Below, piece after piece: positions 1-7,625 of a stretch of DNA of 64,000 nucleotides. This stretch comes from Ruminococcaceae bacterium UBA1036. GTDB lineage: Bacteria > Bacillota > Clostridia > Oscillospirales > Acutalibacteraceae. The stretch covers positions 1-64,000 of the forward strand of contig DCEF01000019.1 in the NCBI GenBank assembly GCA_002316805.1. Direction: 5' to 3'. The translations under genes and the position numbers were made by a program. A model generated the notes under the pieces. That model was not told the DNA's origin. It ran no database searches and worked only from the letters and a program-made list of their open reading frames with translations. Position 1 is the first letter of the stretch; each line of letters opens with the position of its first letter.

Positions 1-622
1 ACAACCCGTAATAATATAAGCAGTTTTCAAATGTCTGAAGTTCTTGGGCACTTTTTGCAATTTCGTCAATCAGATGCGTGGATACAATAATAAGTCTCGG
101 ATGATTTTCGAAGCTGTCGATTAACAACTCGTAGAATTGGTTACGCATAATCGCATCAAAGCCCAAAACCGGTTCGTCCAAAATAACAACTTTTGAATTG
201 CTGGCAAGGCTAATCAGCGTTGTAAGCATCGTCTGCATACCGAAGGAAAGCTGATTATATTTTTTCTTTCTATCCAGTTGGAACTTCTGAAGCATTTCCT
301 GTGCGAAGGCCATGTCAAAATTGTCGTCAAGCTCTTTTGCCGTCTGAAGCAGTCTTTCAACTTTTACGTTGAACTGTGTAGCTCTGTTTTCAATAAAATT
401 GACGCATTCCGGCATTTTCAGTGTACTTACCGGGCTTCCCCCCACTTCGACTTTCCCGTCACTCGTGTTGATATGTCCGGCAATCAGTTTCAACAGGGTT
501 GTTTTTCCCGCACCGTTACGGCCAAGCAGACAATATATCTTGTTTTCTTTCAGGTCAAGTGTTACATGGTCTATCGCCTTCGTATGCCGGTAATATTTCG
601 TGACATCATCAAAGTGAACCAT
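1..622 (-). CDS. ABC transporter ATP-binding protein, C-terminus beyond the window
   Basis: Reading from an ATG at 622 gives about 207 residues without a stop before the window edge. Visible are a Walker A (GRNGAGKTT, near residue 37), a reduced signature (LSFGMQ), Walker B (VVILDEPVLGFD) and the switch histidine (STH). It would energise a small ABC exporter of the YtrB/BcrA kind at the cytoplasmic membrane; the permease should lie beyond the left edge. The start overlaps the end of the upstream GntR gene by 14 bases, and GGAGG precedes the ATG, so the two are translationally coupled. The signature lacks the usual GGQ, which is seen in some of these small ATPases. The substrate cannot be read from this. 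Confidence 0.85.
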   Translation of the reverse strand, partial: MVHFDDVTKYYRHTKAIDHVTLDLKENKIYCLLGRNGAGKTTLLKLIAGHINTSDGKVEVGGSPVSTLKMPECVNFIENRATQFNVKVERLLQTAKELDDNFDMAFAQEMLQKFQLDRKKKYNQLSFGMQTMLTTLISLASNSKVVILDEPVLGFDAIMRNQFYELLIDSFENHPRLIIVSTHLIDEIAKSAQELQTFENCLYYYGL

Positions 623-971
623 TGCTTTTCCTCCTTATGATCTGGATCAATTCGTCCTCTGTTATGCCAAGCTTTTTGGCTTCCTCACAAAAAGCTGTGA
701 CAGTTTCACCCAAAAAGACTTTTTTTCGCCGTGAAAGAATCTTCTCTCTTGCGCCGCTTGCAACGCACATACCAATGCCCCTTCTTTTGTATAAAATGCC
801 TTCATTTGCCAGATTGCCTACAGTCTTCACCGATGTTGTCGGATTTACCGACAGCAGTTTGGAAATCTGAGTTGTAGAGATAATGATGTCGTCTGTTTTG
901 TACACACCGGATAAAATATTATCTTCGATCATCTCCATGATCTTTATAAAAATCGGCTTATCATTATTCAA
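609..971 (-). CDS. GntR-family transcriptional repressor, YtrA type
   Basis: A 120-residue protein with an N-terminal winged helix (about residues 10-75, with an ISTTQISKLL.VNPTTSVKTV helix-turn-helix) and a short C-terminal tail instead of a large ligand domain. This is the layout of the YtrA subfamily, which controls neighbouring ABC transporters. It is the first gene of an operon with the ABC ATPase downstream, overlapping it by 14 bases. A strong promoter and a perfect palindrome lie just upstream, so it probably represses its own operon. The inducer is unknown; cell-wall-active antibiotics are the usual inducers in the family. Confidence 0.88.
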   Translation of the reverse strand: MNNDKPIFIKIMEMIEDNILSGVYKTDDIIISTTQISKLLSVNPTTSVKTVGNLANEGILYKRRGIGMCVASGAREKILSRRKKVFLGETVTAFCEEAKKLGITEDELIQIIRRKSNGSL

Positions 972-1005
972 ATTCTTTGTGCACCACCTTTCACAAGGAT
1001 ATTTT

Positions 1006-1059
1006 GTTAATGATTTAACTCATTAACCAGGTTATAGCACAAGTTTCTTGCCTTGTCAA
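1006..1059 (-). promoter_or_regulatory. Promoter and palindromic operator of the gntR-ABC operon
   Basis: On the minus strand TTGACA (1054-1059) is followed after 17 bases by TATAAC (1031-1036). Immediately downstream, at the expected start of transcription, lies a perfect 8+8 inverted repeat, GTTAATGA and TCATTAAC around six bases (1006-1027). The position suggests the GntR protein binds here and blocks transcription of its own operon. Confidence 0.8.
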
Positions 1060-1271
1060 TCCTATTTTTTTCTGTTGAATTAATTTAAGATATAACTGCT
1101 GGTCAACATTGTTAGAATATATAGTCAGCGGCAAAAAGGTTCTTTGGGTTCAAGCCTGTGATGTGCTGACCATACCGAGACCGGACCCTATATCATTTTG
1201 TTTCATGCGATAGGTAGATCAATCTAAGATACAAGAGTAATTTTTATCGTCAAGCGACTCACACAATTTAC

Positions 1272-1299
1272 TTGACAAACAACTTTTTCTGCTTATAAT
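1272..1299 (+). promoter_or_regulatory. Promoter of the ars operon
   Basis: TTGACA (1272-1277), 16 bases, then TATAAT (1294-1299), about 58 bases before the arsR start codon. The AT-rich sequence between the -10 and arsR is the likely ArsR operator; I could not define a clean palindrome there. Confidence 0.75.
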
Positions 1300-1356
1300 A
1301 TAGATATTGTTCAATGTGATTAGCTTATGTCTATGTTGAGGATTGAGGTTAATATA

Positions 1357-1701
1357 ATGGAAAATAAATATGCGGATTTCGCCTTGCTTTTCAAAGCTCT
1401 GGCAGATGAAACGCGACTGAAAATCATTGACATGCTCTCCTGTGGTGAGCTCTGTGCCTGCGATATTTTGAAATACTTCAATATCACACAGCCGACACTT
1501 TCCTATCATATGAAAATTCTTACCCAATGCGGAATCGTCAACGCCAACCGACAAGGTGCATGGATGTACTACACGCTTAATGAGAAGACGGTTAAAGAGA
1601 TTTCCGAATACTGGAGCAAAAGCACCAGCAATAAGGAAAACTGCATTTGCCATGAATGTGAAAAGAATACGTGCTCGGATAGTGACTGTAAGCAATTATA
1701 A
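1357..1701 (+). CDS. arsR: ArsR-family arsenite-responsive repressor
   Basis: A 114-residue SmtB/ArsR winged-helix protein. The region ALADETRLKIIDML and the recognition helix QPTLSYHMKIL are typical. The arsenite-binding motif ELCVCDL appears as ELCACDI, keeping both cysteines. After the usual fold comes a short tail with five cysteines, which may bind metalloid or metal. The ATG at 1357 is chosen over 1327 because GAGG precedes it and the protein then starts just before the first helix. It leads the operon with arsD, arsA and acr3 and should release DNA when As(III) or Sb(III) binds. A 250-base gap separates it from arsD. Confidence 0.93.
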   Translation: MENKYADFALLFKALADETRLKIIDMLSCGELCACDILKYFNITQPTLSYHMKILTQCGIVNANRQGAWMYYTLNEKTVKEISEYWSKSTSNKENCICHECEKNTCSDSDCKQL

Positions 1702-1952
1702 TAACACTAATCCAATGAGGCGTTTTCTTGAAAAGCTCAGATTGTCTGTATCTTGCATGAAATTAATCTTGGAACATTGGGCAGACTATCTTCATAGTTT
1801 GAATATAGAATGTTCTCAATTATATAGAATATCTTGAATACAATATCTGTCCAATGTACCTGTTAAACAAGTCAGGGCAAGTATTCTTGCCTTTGATATA
1901 GATATCTTTCTATTTATACTTTGCCAAATTTATTTTTAAGGAGCTGTTTGTC

Positions 1953-2330
1953 ATGAGCAAAATGAGAATTTACGATCCTGCCATGTGCTGTTCAACAGGA
2001 GTATGCGGCCCTTCAGTAAACCCTGAATTGATCCGGGTTGCTTCTGTGATCGAAAACCTAAAAAGGAATGGCATTGATGTAAAACGGTATAGTCTTTCCT
2101 CCAATCCGCAGGCATTTTTGAACAATGCCGCAATCAGCAGAGAACTGAATACAAAAGGCACAAAAATTCTGCCAATCACGATTGTAGACGGAAAGATTGT
2201 AAAGGAAGCCGGTTATCCCACAAACGAAGAATTTACCGTTTATCTCGGGGTGAATCTCGACAAGATTCAATCTGTTCCGGTAAAGGCAAAAATTCATAAA
2301 TGTAACTGTGGCCCGAAAGGCTGCTGTTGA
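1953..2330 (+). CDS. arsD: ArsD arsenite metallochaperone
   Basis: A 125-residue protein of the ArsD family, which hands As(III) to the ArsA ATPase. The N-terminus has the thioredoxin-like start MRIYDPAMCCSTGVCGP, with the vicinal cysteine pair (12-13) and Cys18 that form the metalloid site. The C-terminus has two further clusters, CNC and GCC, matching the extra pairs of R773 ArsD. A strong AAGGAG lies before the ATG. The stop codon touches the start region of arsA, so the two are translationally coupled, as expected for partners. Confidence 0.95.
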   Translation: MSKMRIYDPAMCCSTGVCGPSVNPELIRVASVIENLKRNGIDVKRYSLSSNPQAFLNNAAISRELNTKGTKILPITIVDGKIVKEAGYPTNEEFTVYLGVNLDKIQSVPVKAKIHKCNCGPKGCC

Positions 2331-2344
2331 AAGGAATTATCGGA

Positions 2345-4123
2345 ATGATGAATATGGAATTATACGACCCGCTCAAAACAGCAAAGACAAAATACCTGTT
2401 CTTTACCGGAAAAGGCGGCGTGGGGAAAACCTCAATTGCCTGTGCCACGGCCGTCGCACTTGCAGATTCCGGTCAAAAAGTCTTGCTTGTCAGTACAGAT
2501 CCGGCTTCCAATCTTCAGGATGTTTTTGGCCTGAAGTTAAGCGATAAAGGTACTGAGATCAAAGAGGCTCCGGGGCTTGTTGTTGCAAATCTTGACCCAT
2601 TGGCTGCTGCTGCCGAATACCGTGAATCAGTGATCGGTCCTTACCGCGGCAAATTGCCTGAGTCCGCCATTCAAAATATGGAAGAGCAGCTTTCCGGCTC
2701 CTGTACGGTAGAAATTGCGGCATTTAATGAGTTCTCCAATTTCCTGACCGATGACAGGAAAGCCAAAGATTTTGACTGCATCCTCTTCGATACGGCTCCA
2801 ACCGGTCATACGCTCCGGATGCTTCAACTCCCATCTGCATGGAGCGGGTTTATCAGCGAAAGTAAGCATGGTGCTTCCTGCCTTGGGCAATTATCAGGCC
2901 TGGAGAGTAAAAAGGCAATGTATAAAAAAGCTGCCGAAACTCTCGCGGATGGCAGCCTTACGACGCTCATCCTTGTCACCAGACCGGAAAAAGCCCCAAT
3001 TCTGGAAGCAAAACGGGCTTCCGATGAGCTTGGTGCGTTGGGAATTTGGAAGCAACTACTCGTGATGAACGGAATTCTGCAAAGTCATGATTCTATGGAT
3101 AAAATTGAAACCGCTTTGTTCGAAAAGCAGCAGGCCGCCATTAAAAGTATTCCGGAAAGCCTTTTGCGGTATCCTATTACAGCAATGCCGCTTCGTGCCT
3201 ATAACATCACCGGAATAAAGAATGTGAGGCGCATGCTGTCTGATGCGGGCGTTATCTCGGGAAAATCTGTGGAAGGTCTTCCGAATTTTCACAAGCTGGA
3301 TGATATTGTTGATGAGATTCATCAATCCGGCAAAAAGATCATTTTTACAATGGGAAAAGGCGGCGTCGGTAAGACGACAATCGCCGCAGCCATTGCACTC
3401 GGCTTGAGCCGGAAAGGTCAGAAAGTCCGGCTTGCGACGACGGACCCGGCCGACCATCTGAGCCTTGTTGTCGGGCAGGAAAAAGAGATTGCCGTCAGCC
3501 ACATCAATGAAAAAGGCGAATTGAAAAAATATCAGGAAGAAGTGCTTGCGAAAGCGCGGCAGACAATGTCTGAGAACGATCTGGAATATGTTAAGGAAGA
3601 CCTTCGCTCTCCCTGCACCCAGGAGATTGCCGTATTTCGAGCATTTGCCGATATTGTGGCCAAAAGCAACGAAGAAACGGTTGTTCTTGATACCGCGCCA
3701 ACAGGGCATACGATCCTTTTGCTGGAGTCAACCGAAAATTATAACCAGCAGATTGAAAGCAGCGGCGGGGAAGTCACAGAAGCAGAAAAGAGTCTGCTTC
3801 CCAGATTGAAAAATCCGGACGATACGGAAGTGATTATTGTTACACTCGCAGAAACCACACCGTTTTACGAAGCACAGCGCCTTTCAGATGACTTGAAGCG
3901 TGCCGGGCTTACGGTCAGATGGTGGGTTGTCAATGCAAGTTATTCCCTAACAGAGACGGCAAGCGGATTTCTGAGAACAAAAGCGATGGATGAAGTGCAC
4001 TGGATTAAAAAAGTCAATGAAATATCAGACGGAAATTATGCTGTAATTCCCTGGAAGCCCTTTGAGGTAAAAGGGAAAAATCTCTTTAAATTGCTGAAAG
4101 CATATAACACAGGGAGCGATTGA
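2345..4123 (+). CDS. arsA: ArsA arsenite-pumping ATPase
   Basis: A 592-residue tandem ATPase with two homologous halves. Each has a P-loop GKGGVGKT (near residues 22 and 339) and a DTAPTGHT switch, the signature of ArsA/GET3. It hydrolyses ATP to drive arsenite through the membrane carrier and takes As(III) from ArsD. The ATG at 2345 follows AAAGGA at a good distance; a TTG at 2327 overlapping the arsD stop, with its own AAAGG, is an alternative that would add six residues. The stop sits 1 base before the acr3 start. Fully intact. Confidence 0.95.
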   Translation: MMNMELYDPLKTAKTKYLFFTGKGGVGKTSIACATAVALADSGQKVLLVSTDPASNLQDVFGLKLSDKGTEIKEAPGLVVANLDPLAAAAEYRESVIGPYRGKLPESAIQNMEEQLSGSCTVEIAAFNEFSNFLTDDRKAKDFDCILFDTAPTGHTLRMLQLPSAWSGFISESKHGASCLGQLSGLESKKAMYKKAAETLADGSLTTLILVTRPEKAPILEAKRASDELGALGIWKQLLVMNGILQSHDSMDKIETALFEKQQAAIKSIPESLLRYPITAMPLRAYNITGIKNVRRMLSDAGVISGKSVEGLPNFHKLDDIVDEIHQSGKKIIFTMGKGGVGKTTIAAAIALGLSRKGQKVRLATTDPADHLSLVVGQEKEIAVSHINEKGELKKYQEEVLAKARQTMSENDLEYVKEDLRSPCTQEIAVFRAFADIVAKSNEETVVLDTAPTGHTILLLESTENYNQQIESSGGEVTEAEKSLLPRLKNPDDTEVIIVTLAETTPFYEAQRLSDDLKRAGLTVRWWVVNASYSLTETASGFLRTKAMDEVHWIKKVNEISDGNYAVIPWKPFEVKGKNLFKLLKAYNTGSD

Positions 4124-4124
4124 A

Positions 4125-5201
4125 ATGAGTGCAGAGAAAAAGGATACAGGGATCAGCACATTCCAGAGGTATCTTACGGTCTGGGTATTTCTTTGCATGA
4201 TTATCGGGGTACTGGTCGGACATTTTATACCAATCATTCCGGATATGCTTGGAAAGATGGAGATATTTGGTATTTCGATTCCCATTACCGTCCTTATTTG
4301 GATCATGATCTATCCAATGATGATGAAAGTGGATTTCCAGAGCATTAAAAATGTAGGAAAGAATCCGAAAGGACTGTTTGTTACATGGATAACGAATTGG
4401 ATTATAAAGCCATTCACGATGTACGGAATTGCTTACCTGTTTCTGTTTGTGGTTTTTAAAAATTTGATCGCGCCGGAACTGGCAACGCAGTACCTTGCAG
4501 GGGCAGTACTGCTTGGCGCGGCGCCATGTACGGCAATGGTTTTTATATGGAGTATGCTGGTAAAGGGAAATCCTGCCTATACCGTAGTTCAGGTGGCAAC
4601 AAATGATTTAATTATATTAGTGGCTTTTGTGCCAATCGTTAAATTCCTGCTTGGCGCTTCCAATGTCTCAGTACCATATAGCACGCTGTTTGTTAGTATT
4701 CTCCTTTTTGTAGTGATCCCGCTGATTGGAGGGATACTGACCAGAGTCGGTGTAATTAAAAATAAGGGAGAAAAATATTTTAATGAAATCTTTGTTCATA
4801 AGTTCGACAATGCCACAACAGCTGGGCTCCTGCTGACACTGGTAATCATTTTCAGTTCACAGGCGGAGGTGATTCTGGCAAATCCATTTCATATCTTACT
4901 GATCGCGGTCCCGTTGATTCTGCAGACATTTTTAATCTTCTTTATTGCCTATGGAGCATGCTATGCACTTAAACTTCCATTTGATATCGCGGCGCCGGCC
5001 GGCATGATTGGTGCGTCAAATTTTTTTGAATTGGCAGTTGCTGTTGCGATTGCTCTGTTCGGAACAAAAAGTCCGGCAGCGTTGGCAACAACTGTCGGTG
5101 TACTGACAGAAGTGCCGGTCATGCTCCTTCTTGTGCGGTTAGCTCTACATCTCAAGGAGAAATATTTCAATGCAGATGGACTGCCTCAAAAAAAAGCATA
5201 A
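4125..5201 (+). CDS. acr3: ACR3-family arsenite efflux permease
   Basis: A 358-residue membrane protein with about ten hydrophobic helices, of the ACR3 (ArsB-type 2) family. Characteristic are the GAAPCTAMVFIWS motif with the conserved cysteine in helix 4 and the later AAPAGMIGASNFFELAVA segment. It exports As(OH)3 across the cytoplasmic membrane, alone or powered by ArsA, which lies immediately upstream. The SD GGGAG precedes the ATG. It is last in the operon, and a strong terminator hairpin follows about 45 bases later. Confidence 0.94.
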   Translation: MSAEKKDTGISTFQRYLTVWVFLCMIIGVLVGHFIPIIPDMLGKMEIFGISIPITVLIWIMIYPMMMKVDFQSIKNVGKNPKGLFVTWITNWIIKPFTMYGIAYLFLFVVFKNLIAPELATQYLAGAVLLGAAPCTAMVFIWSMLVKGNPAYTVVQVATNDLIILVAFVPIVKFLLGASNVSVPYSTLFVSILLFVVIPLIGGILTRVGVIKNKGEKYFNEIFVHKFDNATTAGLLLTLVIIFSSQAEVILANPFHILLIAVPLILQTFLIFFIAYGACYALKLPFDIAAPAGMIGASNFFELAVAVAIALFGTKSPAALATTVGVLTEVPVMLLLVRLALHLKEKYFNADGLPQKKA

Positions 5202-5245
5202 AGTTTCTTATAATCACACAGATGCAAAATTGAACACGCATCTAT

Positions 5246-5291
5246 AAATATAGCACAAGTTCCTTAATAAGGAACTTGTGCTATATTTTTT
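5246..5291 (+). terminator. Terminator of the ars operon
   Basis: A near-perfect hairpin with about 20-bp arms containing TAGCACAAGTTCCTT and its complement around three bases, followed by six T. It lies just after acr3 and directly abuts the ssrA-like sequence at 5292. Confidence 0.88.
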
Positions 5292-5306
5292 CATGGTGGA
5301 GGTGAA
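5292..5306 (+). repeat. Degenerate copy of the ssrA-end attachment sequence
   Basis: CATGGTGGAGGTGAA resembles the first bases of the 19-bp ssrA end repeat at 6105 and 11602 (13 of the first 14 positions match), and like them it sits directly after a hairpin. It may mark a further element boundary. The match is short and also contains a generic SD sequence, so chance is possible. Confidence 0.35.
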
Positions 5307-5468
5307 CGTGCGAAATCCGAACACGTTTACTTCGTAAATGGAATGCTAGTCTTATTTCTAGCTATAGCTAACTCTACCCGCTAAAAATGAGTATAAATAC
5401 ACTCTGTGAATATTTTTATTAGTCTAGAAAATAATAAGTTTAATAAATTTGAAAGGAGCTTTTTCAAA

Positions 5469-5813
5469 ATGGGGATTGTTAGTACCGCAACCGACAAATA
5501 TCAAAAGTGCATCGATACCTGCAACAGATGTGCGCAGGCATGTATGGAATGCTTGAATTTATGTCTAAAAGAGCCGGATGTAAGTGCCCGTAAAAAATGT
5601 ATCGCAAAACTTCATGAGTGTGCCTGCATTTGCAAAGAATCCGCAACATTTATGTCAATGGATGCATGTCACGCGAAAGATCTATGCTCACTGTGCCAGA
5701 CTATTTGCAATGAATGTGCTCAGGAATGTGGGATGTTCAAAGATGATCACTGTCAAAAGTGCACTTCAGAATGTAAAAACTGTGCGAATGAATGCATGGC
5801 AATGGCGCAATAA
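5469..5813 (+). CDS. Cys-rich four-helix copper-storage-like protein (Csp/DUF326)
   Basis: A 114-residue protein very rich in cysteine, with repeated CxxxC pairs spread along predicted helices (CIDTCNRCAQACMECLNLC, CACIC, CSLCQTICNEC, CQKCTSECKNCANEC). This pattern fits the cytosolic Csp3 copper-storage proteins and the DUF326 family, in which cysteines line the core of a four-helix bundle and bind many Cu(I). No signal peptide is seen, so it should be cytosolic. The ATG at 5469 follows GAAAGGAGC; an upstream ATG at 5406 has no SD. It stands alone between a metal-resistance operon and a mobile element. Confidence 0.85.
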   Translation: MGIVSTATDKYQKCIDTCNRCAQACMECLNLCLKEPDVSARKKCIAKLHECACICKESATFMSMDACHAKDLCSLCQTICNECAQECGMFKDDHCQKCTSECKNCANECMAMAQ

Positions 5814-5826
5814 ACGAACATGTATT

Positions 5827-5846
5827 AAGGCGGGGTAACCCGCCTT
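5827..5846 (+). terminator. Terminator of the Csp-like gene
   Basis: AAGGCGG and CCGCCTT form a tight GC-rich hairpin with a short loop, followed by a T-rich stretch, 13 bases after the stop codon. Confidence 0.75.
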
Positions 5847-6060
5847 TGCTATTTTCCAACGAAATTACATATCGGGCAATATGCAAGATCATACTGATTA
5901 AATCGATTGAGATGCGTTCACATGGCAGATCGAAAATCAATGCGATGACGGGCCATTACAAGGTACATTTCATGCAGATTCTCTACGAGTTTCTCAATGC
6001 GGCGATAACGAAAAAAGTGTGGCGCCAAAAACCACATAGCCAAACAAGGTATATAAGGGA

Positions 6061-6102
6061 AGTAACGTATATTCCATTTTAAGGAATATACGTTACTTTT
6101 TT
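6061..6102 (+). terminator. Hairpin with T-run next to the att site
   Basis: AGTAACGTATATTCC and its exact complement (15 bp) enclose seven bases and are followed by six T. It reads as a plus-strand terminator but no plus-strand gene ends here. It abuts the att copy at 6105, as the hairpin at 5246 abuts the copy at 5292. Confidence 0.7.
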
Positions 6103-6104
6103 CC

Positions 6105-6123
6105 CATGGTGGAGATGACGGGA
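6105..6123 (+). repeat. att site: 19-bp copy of the ssrA 3' end
   Basis: CATGGTGGAGATGACGGGA is identical to 11602-11620, which contains the complement of the tmRNA 3' end (CCA included). Direct repeats of the target end at both edges of an integrase-bearing segment are the mark of site-specific integration at ssrA. Confidence 0.85.
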
Positions 6124-6275
6124 ACAGTACATACTAAAATTTTCCATTGTTTCCACTATTTATATTCCCTCTCTCTATCCTATTAACGACCTTGTTTAAT
6201 ATTCCTTTTCAGCATAAATGTATTATTCTCTATAGAAACGTGCATAAACAGGGTATGAACCACTCACGTTTTCCG

Positions 6276-6475
6276 CGAATTCCAAGCCTTGTTCTGCCAG
6301 CAGAGATTCCCCATTTGTCCTGGGTACCCTGCCCAGGACAAAACGCAAATAGAGGCGCTCAACAACTCAGCAAATTCCAAGCCTTGTTCCGCCAGCAGGG
6401 ATTCTTCTTCCGTGAGCCCGCATTTGGTACCCCCGCCCAAATGCCCAAGTGCACAACGCCATCAGCAAATCCAGC
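6276..6475. repeat. Tandem 95-bp imperfect repeats with hairpins near attL
   Basis: The phrase GCRAATTCCAAGCCTTGTTC, followed by YGCCAGCAG, occurs at 6275 and again exactly 95 bases later at 6370; a third, decayed start (GCAAATCCAGCG) follows after another 95. Each unit encloses a different hairpin around GGTACCC: TTTGTCCTGGG with CCCAGGACAAA (about 6314-6342), and GCATTTGG with CCAAATGC (about 6420-6444). They lie between the att site and the integrase stop codon. They could be integrase arm sites or an origin; no ORF here looks real. Confidence 0.7.
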
Positions 6476-6487
6476 GACCCTTCTCCC

Positions 6488-7624
6488 TCATATGATAACC
6501 TTGTTCAGAACCGCTACAGCCTTATCCTCCGCCTTGGGATAGAGATGCGAGTAAGTGCCCCATGTCATTTCTATATTGCTGTGTCCAAGCCTCCGAGCTA
6601 TCTCCTGAATGTTGACCCCAGCATTTGCAAGCAGCGAAGCATTACTATGTCGGAAATCGTGTATCCGAATTGTCTTAATTCCTGCCTTTGTGGCATACTC
6701 GATATTCTTCTTTTGCACAGAAGTATCCCTTATAGGGCGCACACCGCCACAAATTCTAAAATCCTCATTGTATCCTGACAATCGCTTTTGTCTCTCTTTA
6801 TGGGCATTCAGGACGTCCATAAGCGGACGTGGTATCTGCAGTGTCCTAACGGAAGAAGCATTCTTAGGAGCCGTTTCTCTATCTTCGCCACGCAATTTTT
6901 GATTTATCGACCGGCTGACAGTCAAATAATTTTCTTTTATGTCTGTCCATTTTAAAGCAAAAATTTCACCTTTCCGAAGCCCAGCATAAAAAGCAATGCA
7001 GAAAAAAACATAGTAATTCCACTCTGAAACATCATTACGACAATGCTCTACTTTTTCTGCTGAATCTCTAGCTGCCCTAATAAATCTCCGAAATTCTTCC
7101 GCCGTATAATACTGCATTTTCTTTCTCACAATGAGAGTACTCTTAAAATTTCCGACCCGAAGTAAGGGGTTCCTTGGCAAATACCCCATACGCACGGCAT
7201 AATTCAGGATTGCCCGCAACTCTGTATAGATGTTCTTTTTCGTCGCAATCGCAAAATTTCCGGATTCAATCTGCAGCTTCCAATTCTGCAGCACTTTCGT
7301 CGACAACCTGTCCAATCTCACATTACCCAGAAAAGGAGCAATATGAAATCTATAGATCTCCTTCTTCTTTTCCAACGTACTCTCTCGAATTTCGAACTTT
7401 TCGGAAAGTATGTACTCTTTTTGTACCTCAGCCAGCGTATAATGAGGCTTGATATCTTTCTGAAATTTCTTTCGCAACAGCCGGCTTTCTAAATCCTTTG
7501 CACTATCCAGACCATACGCAACCCGCGAGCACTGTTTACATTTCCCAGCATCATCAGTATAATTTACTCGAACCAAATACTTCTGGAACCCTCTCTTTTT
7601 CCCATGCATCTTATACAATGGCAT
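6488..7624 (-). CDS. int: Tyrosine-recombinase integrase
   Basis: A 378-residue integrase of the Tn916/lambda type. It has an N-terminal arm-binding region with a CKQC pair (29-32), a SAM-like core-binding domain (about 60-160), and a catalytic domain with Arg217 (AGLRKGE), His322-x-x-Arg325 (HDFRHS), His348 (LGHSN) and the nucleophile Tyr358 (GTYSHL). All catalytic residues are present. It should integrate and excise the element at the ssrA 3' end, whose 19-bp copies lie 365 bases past its stop and at 11602. The gene starts 1 base after the rep stop codon, so it is co-transcribed with rep. Confidence 0.95.
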   Translation of the reverse strand: MPLYKMHGKKRGFQKYLVRVNYTDDAGKCKQCSRVAYGLDSAKDLESRLLRKKFQKDIKPHYTLAEVQKEYILSEKFEIRESTLEKKKEIYRFHIAPFLGNVRLDRLSTKVLQNWKLQIESGNFAIATKKNIYTELRAILNYAVRMGYLPRNPLLRVGNFKSTLIVRKKMQYYTAEEFRRFIRAARDSAEKVEHCRNDVSEWNYYVFFCIAFYAGLRKGEIFALKWTDIKENYLTVSRSINQKLRGEDRETAPKNASSVRTLQIPRPLMDVLNAHKERQKRLSGYNEDFRICGGVRPIRDTSVQKKNIEYATKAGIKTIRIHDFRHSNASLLANAGVNIQEIARRLGHSNIEMTWGTYSHLYPKAEDKAVAVLNKVII

Positions 7625-7625
7625 A

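Larger units (their letters stand above)
5292..6123. mobile_element. Possible 0.8-kb segment bounded by two ssrA-type att sites
   Basis: The segment between the degenerate att at 5292 and the exact att at 6105 carries only the Csp-like gene and its terminator. It has no integrase of its own, so it would be a remnant or a passenger of the neighbouring element. This is inferred only from the repeats. The stretch 5850-6060 holds no gene I recognise. Confidence 0.3.

Noticed and set aside
278..640. Plus-strand open frames of about 120 codons over the ABC ATPase
   Set aside because: They are mirror frames of the minus-strand ABC gene, whose Walker motifs are unmistakable.
5792..6082. Open frame of 96 codons after the Csp gene
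   Set aside because: It starts inside the Csp gene, runs through a terminator hairpin and has no SD or recognisable motif.
6276..6475. CRISPR-like array
   Set aside because: Only two clear copies with a 95-base period and related interiors; no short identical repeats and no cas genes.
6147..6542. Open frame of 131 codons beside the integrase
   Set aside because: It consists largely of the 95-bp repeats and hairpins and overlaps the end of int; no SD and no protein-like pattern.
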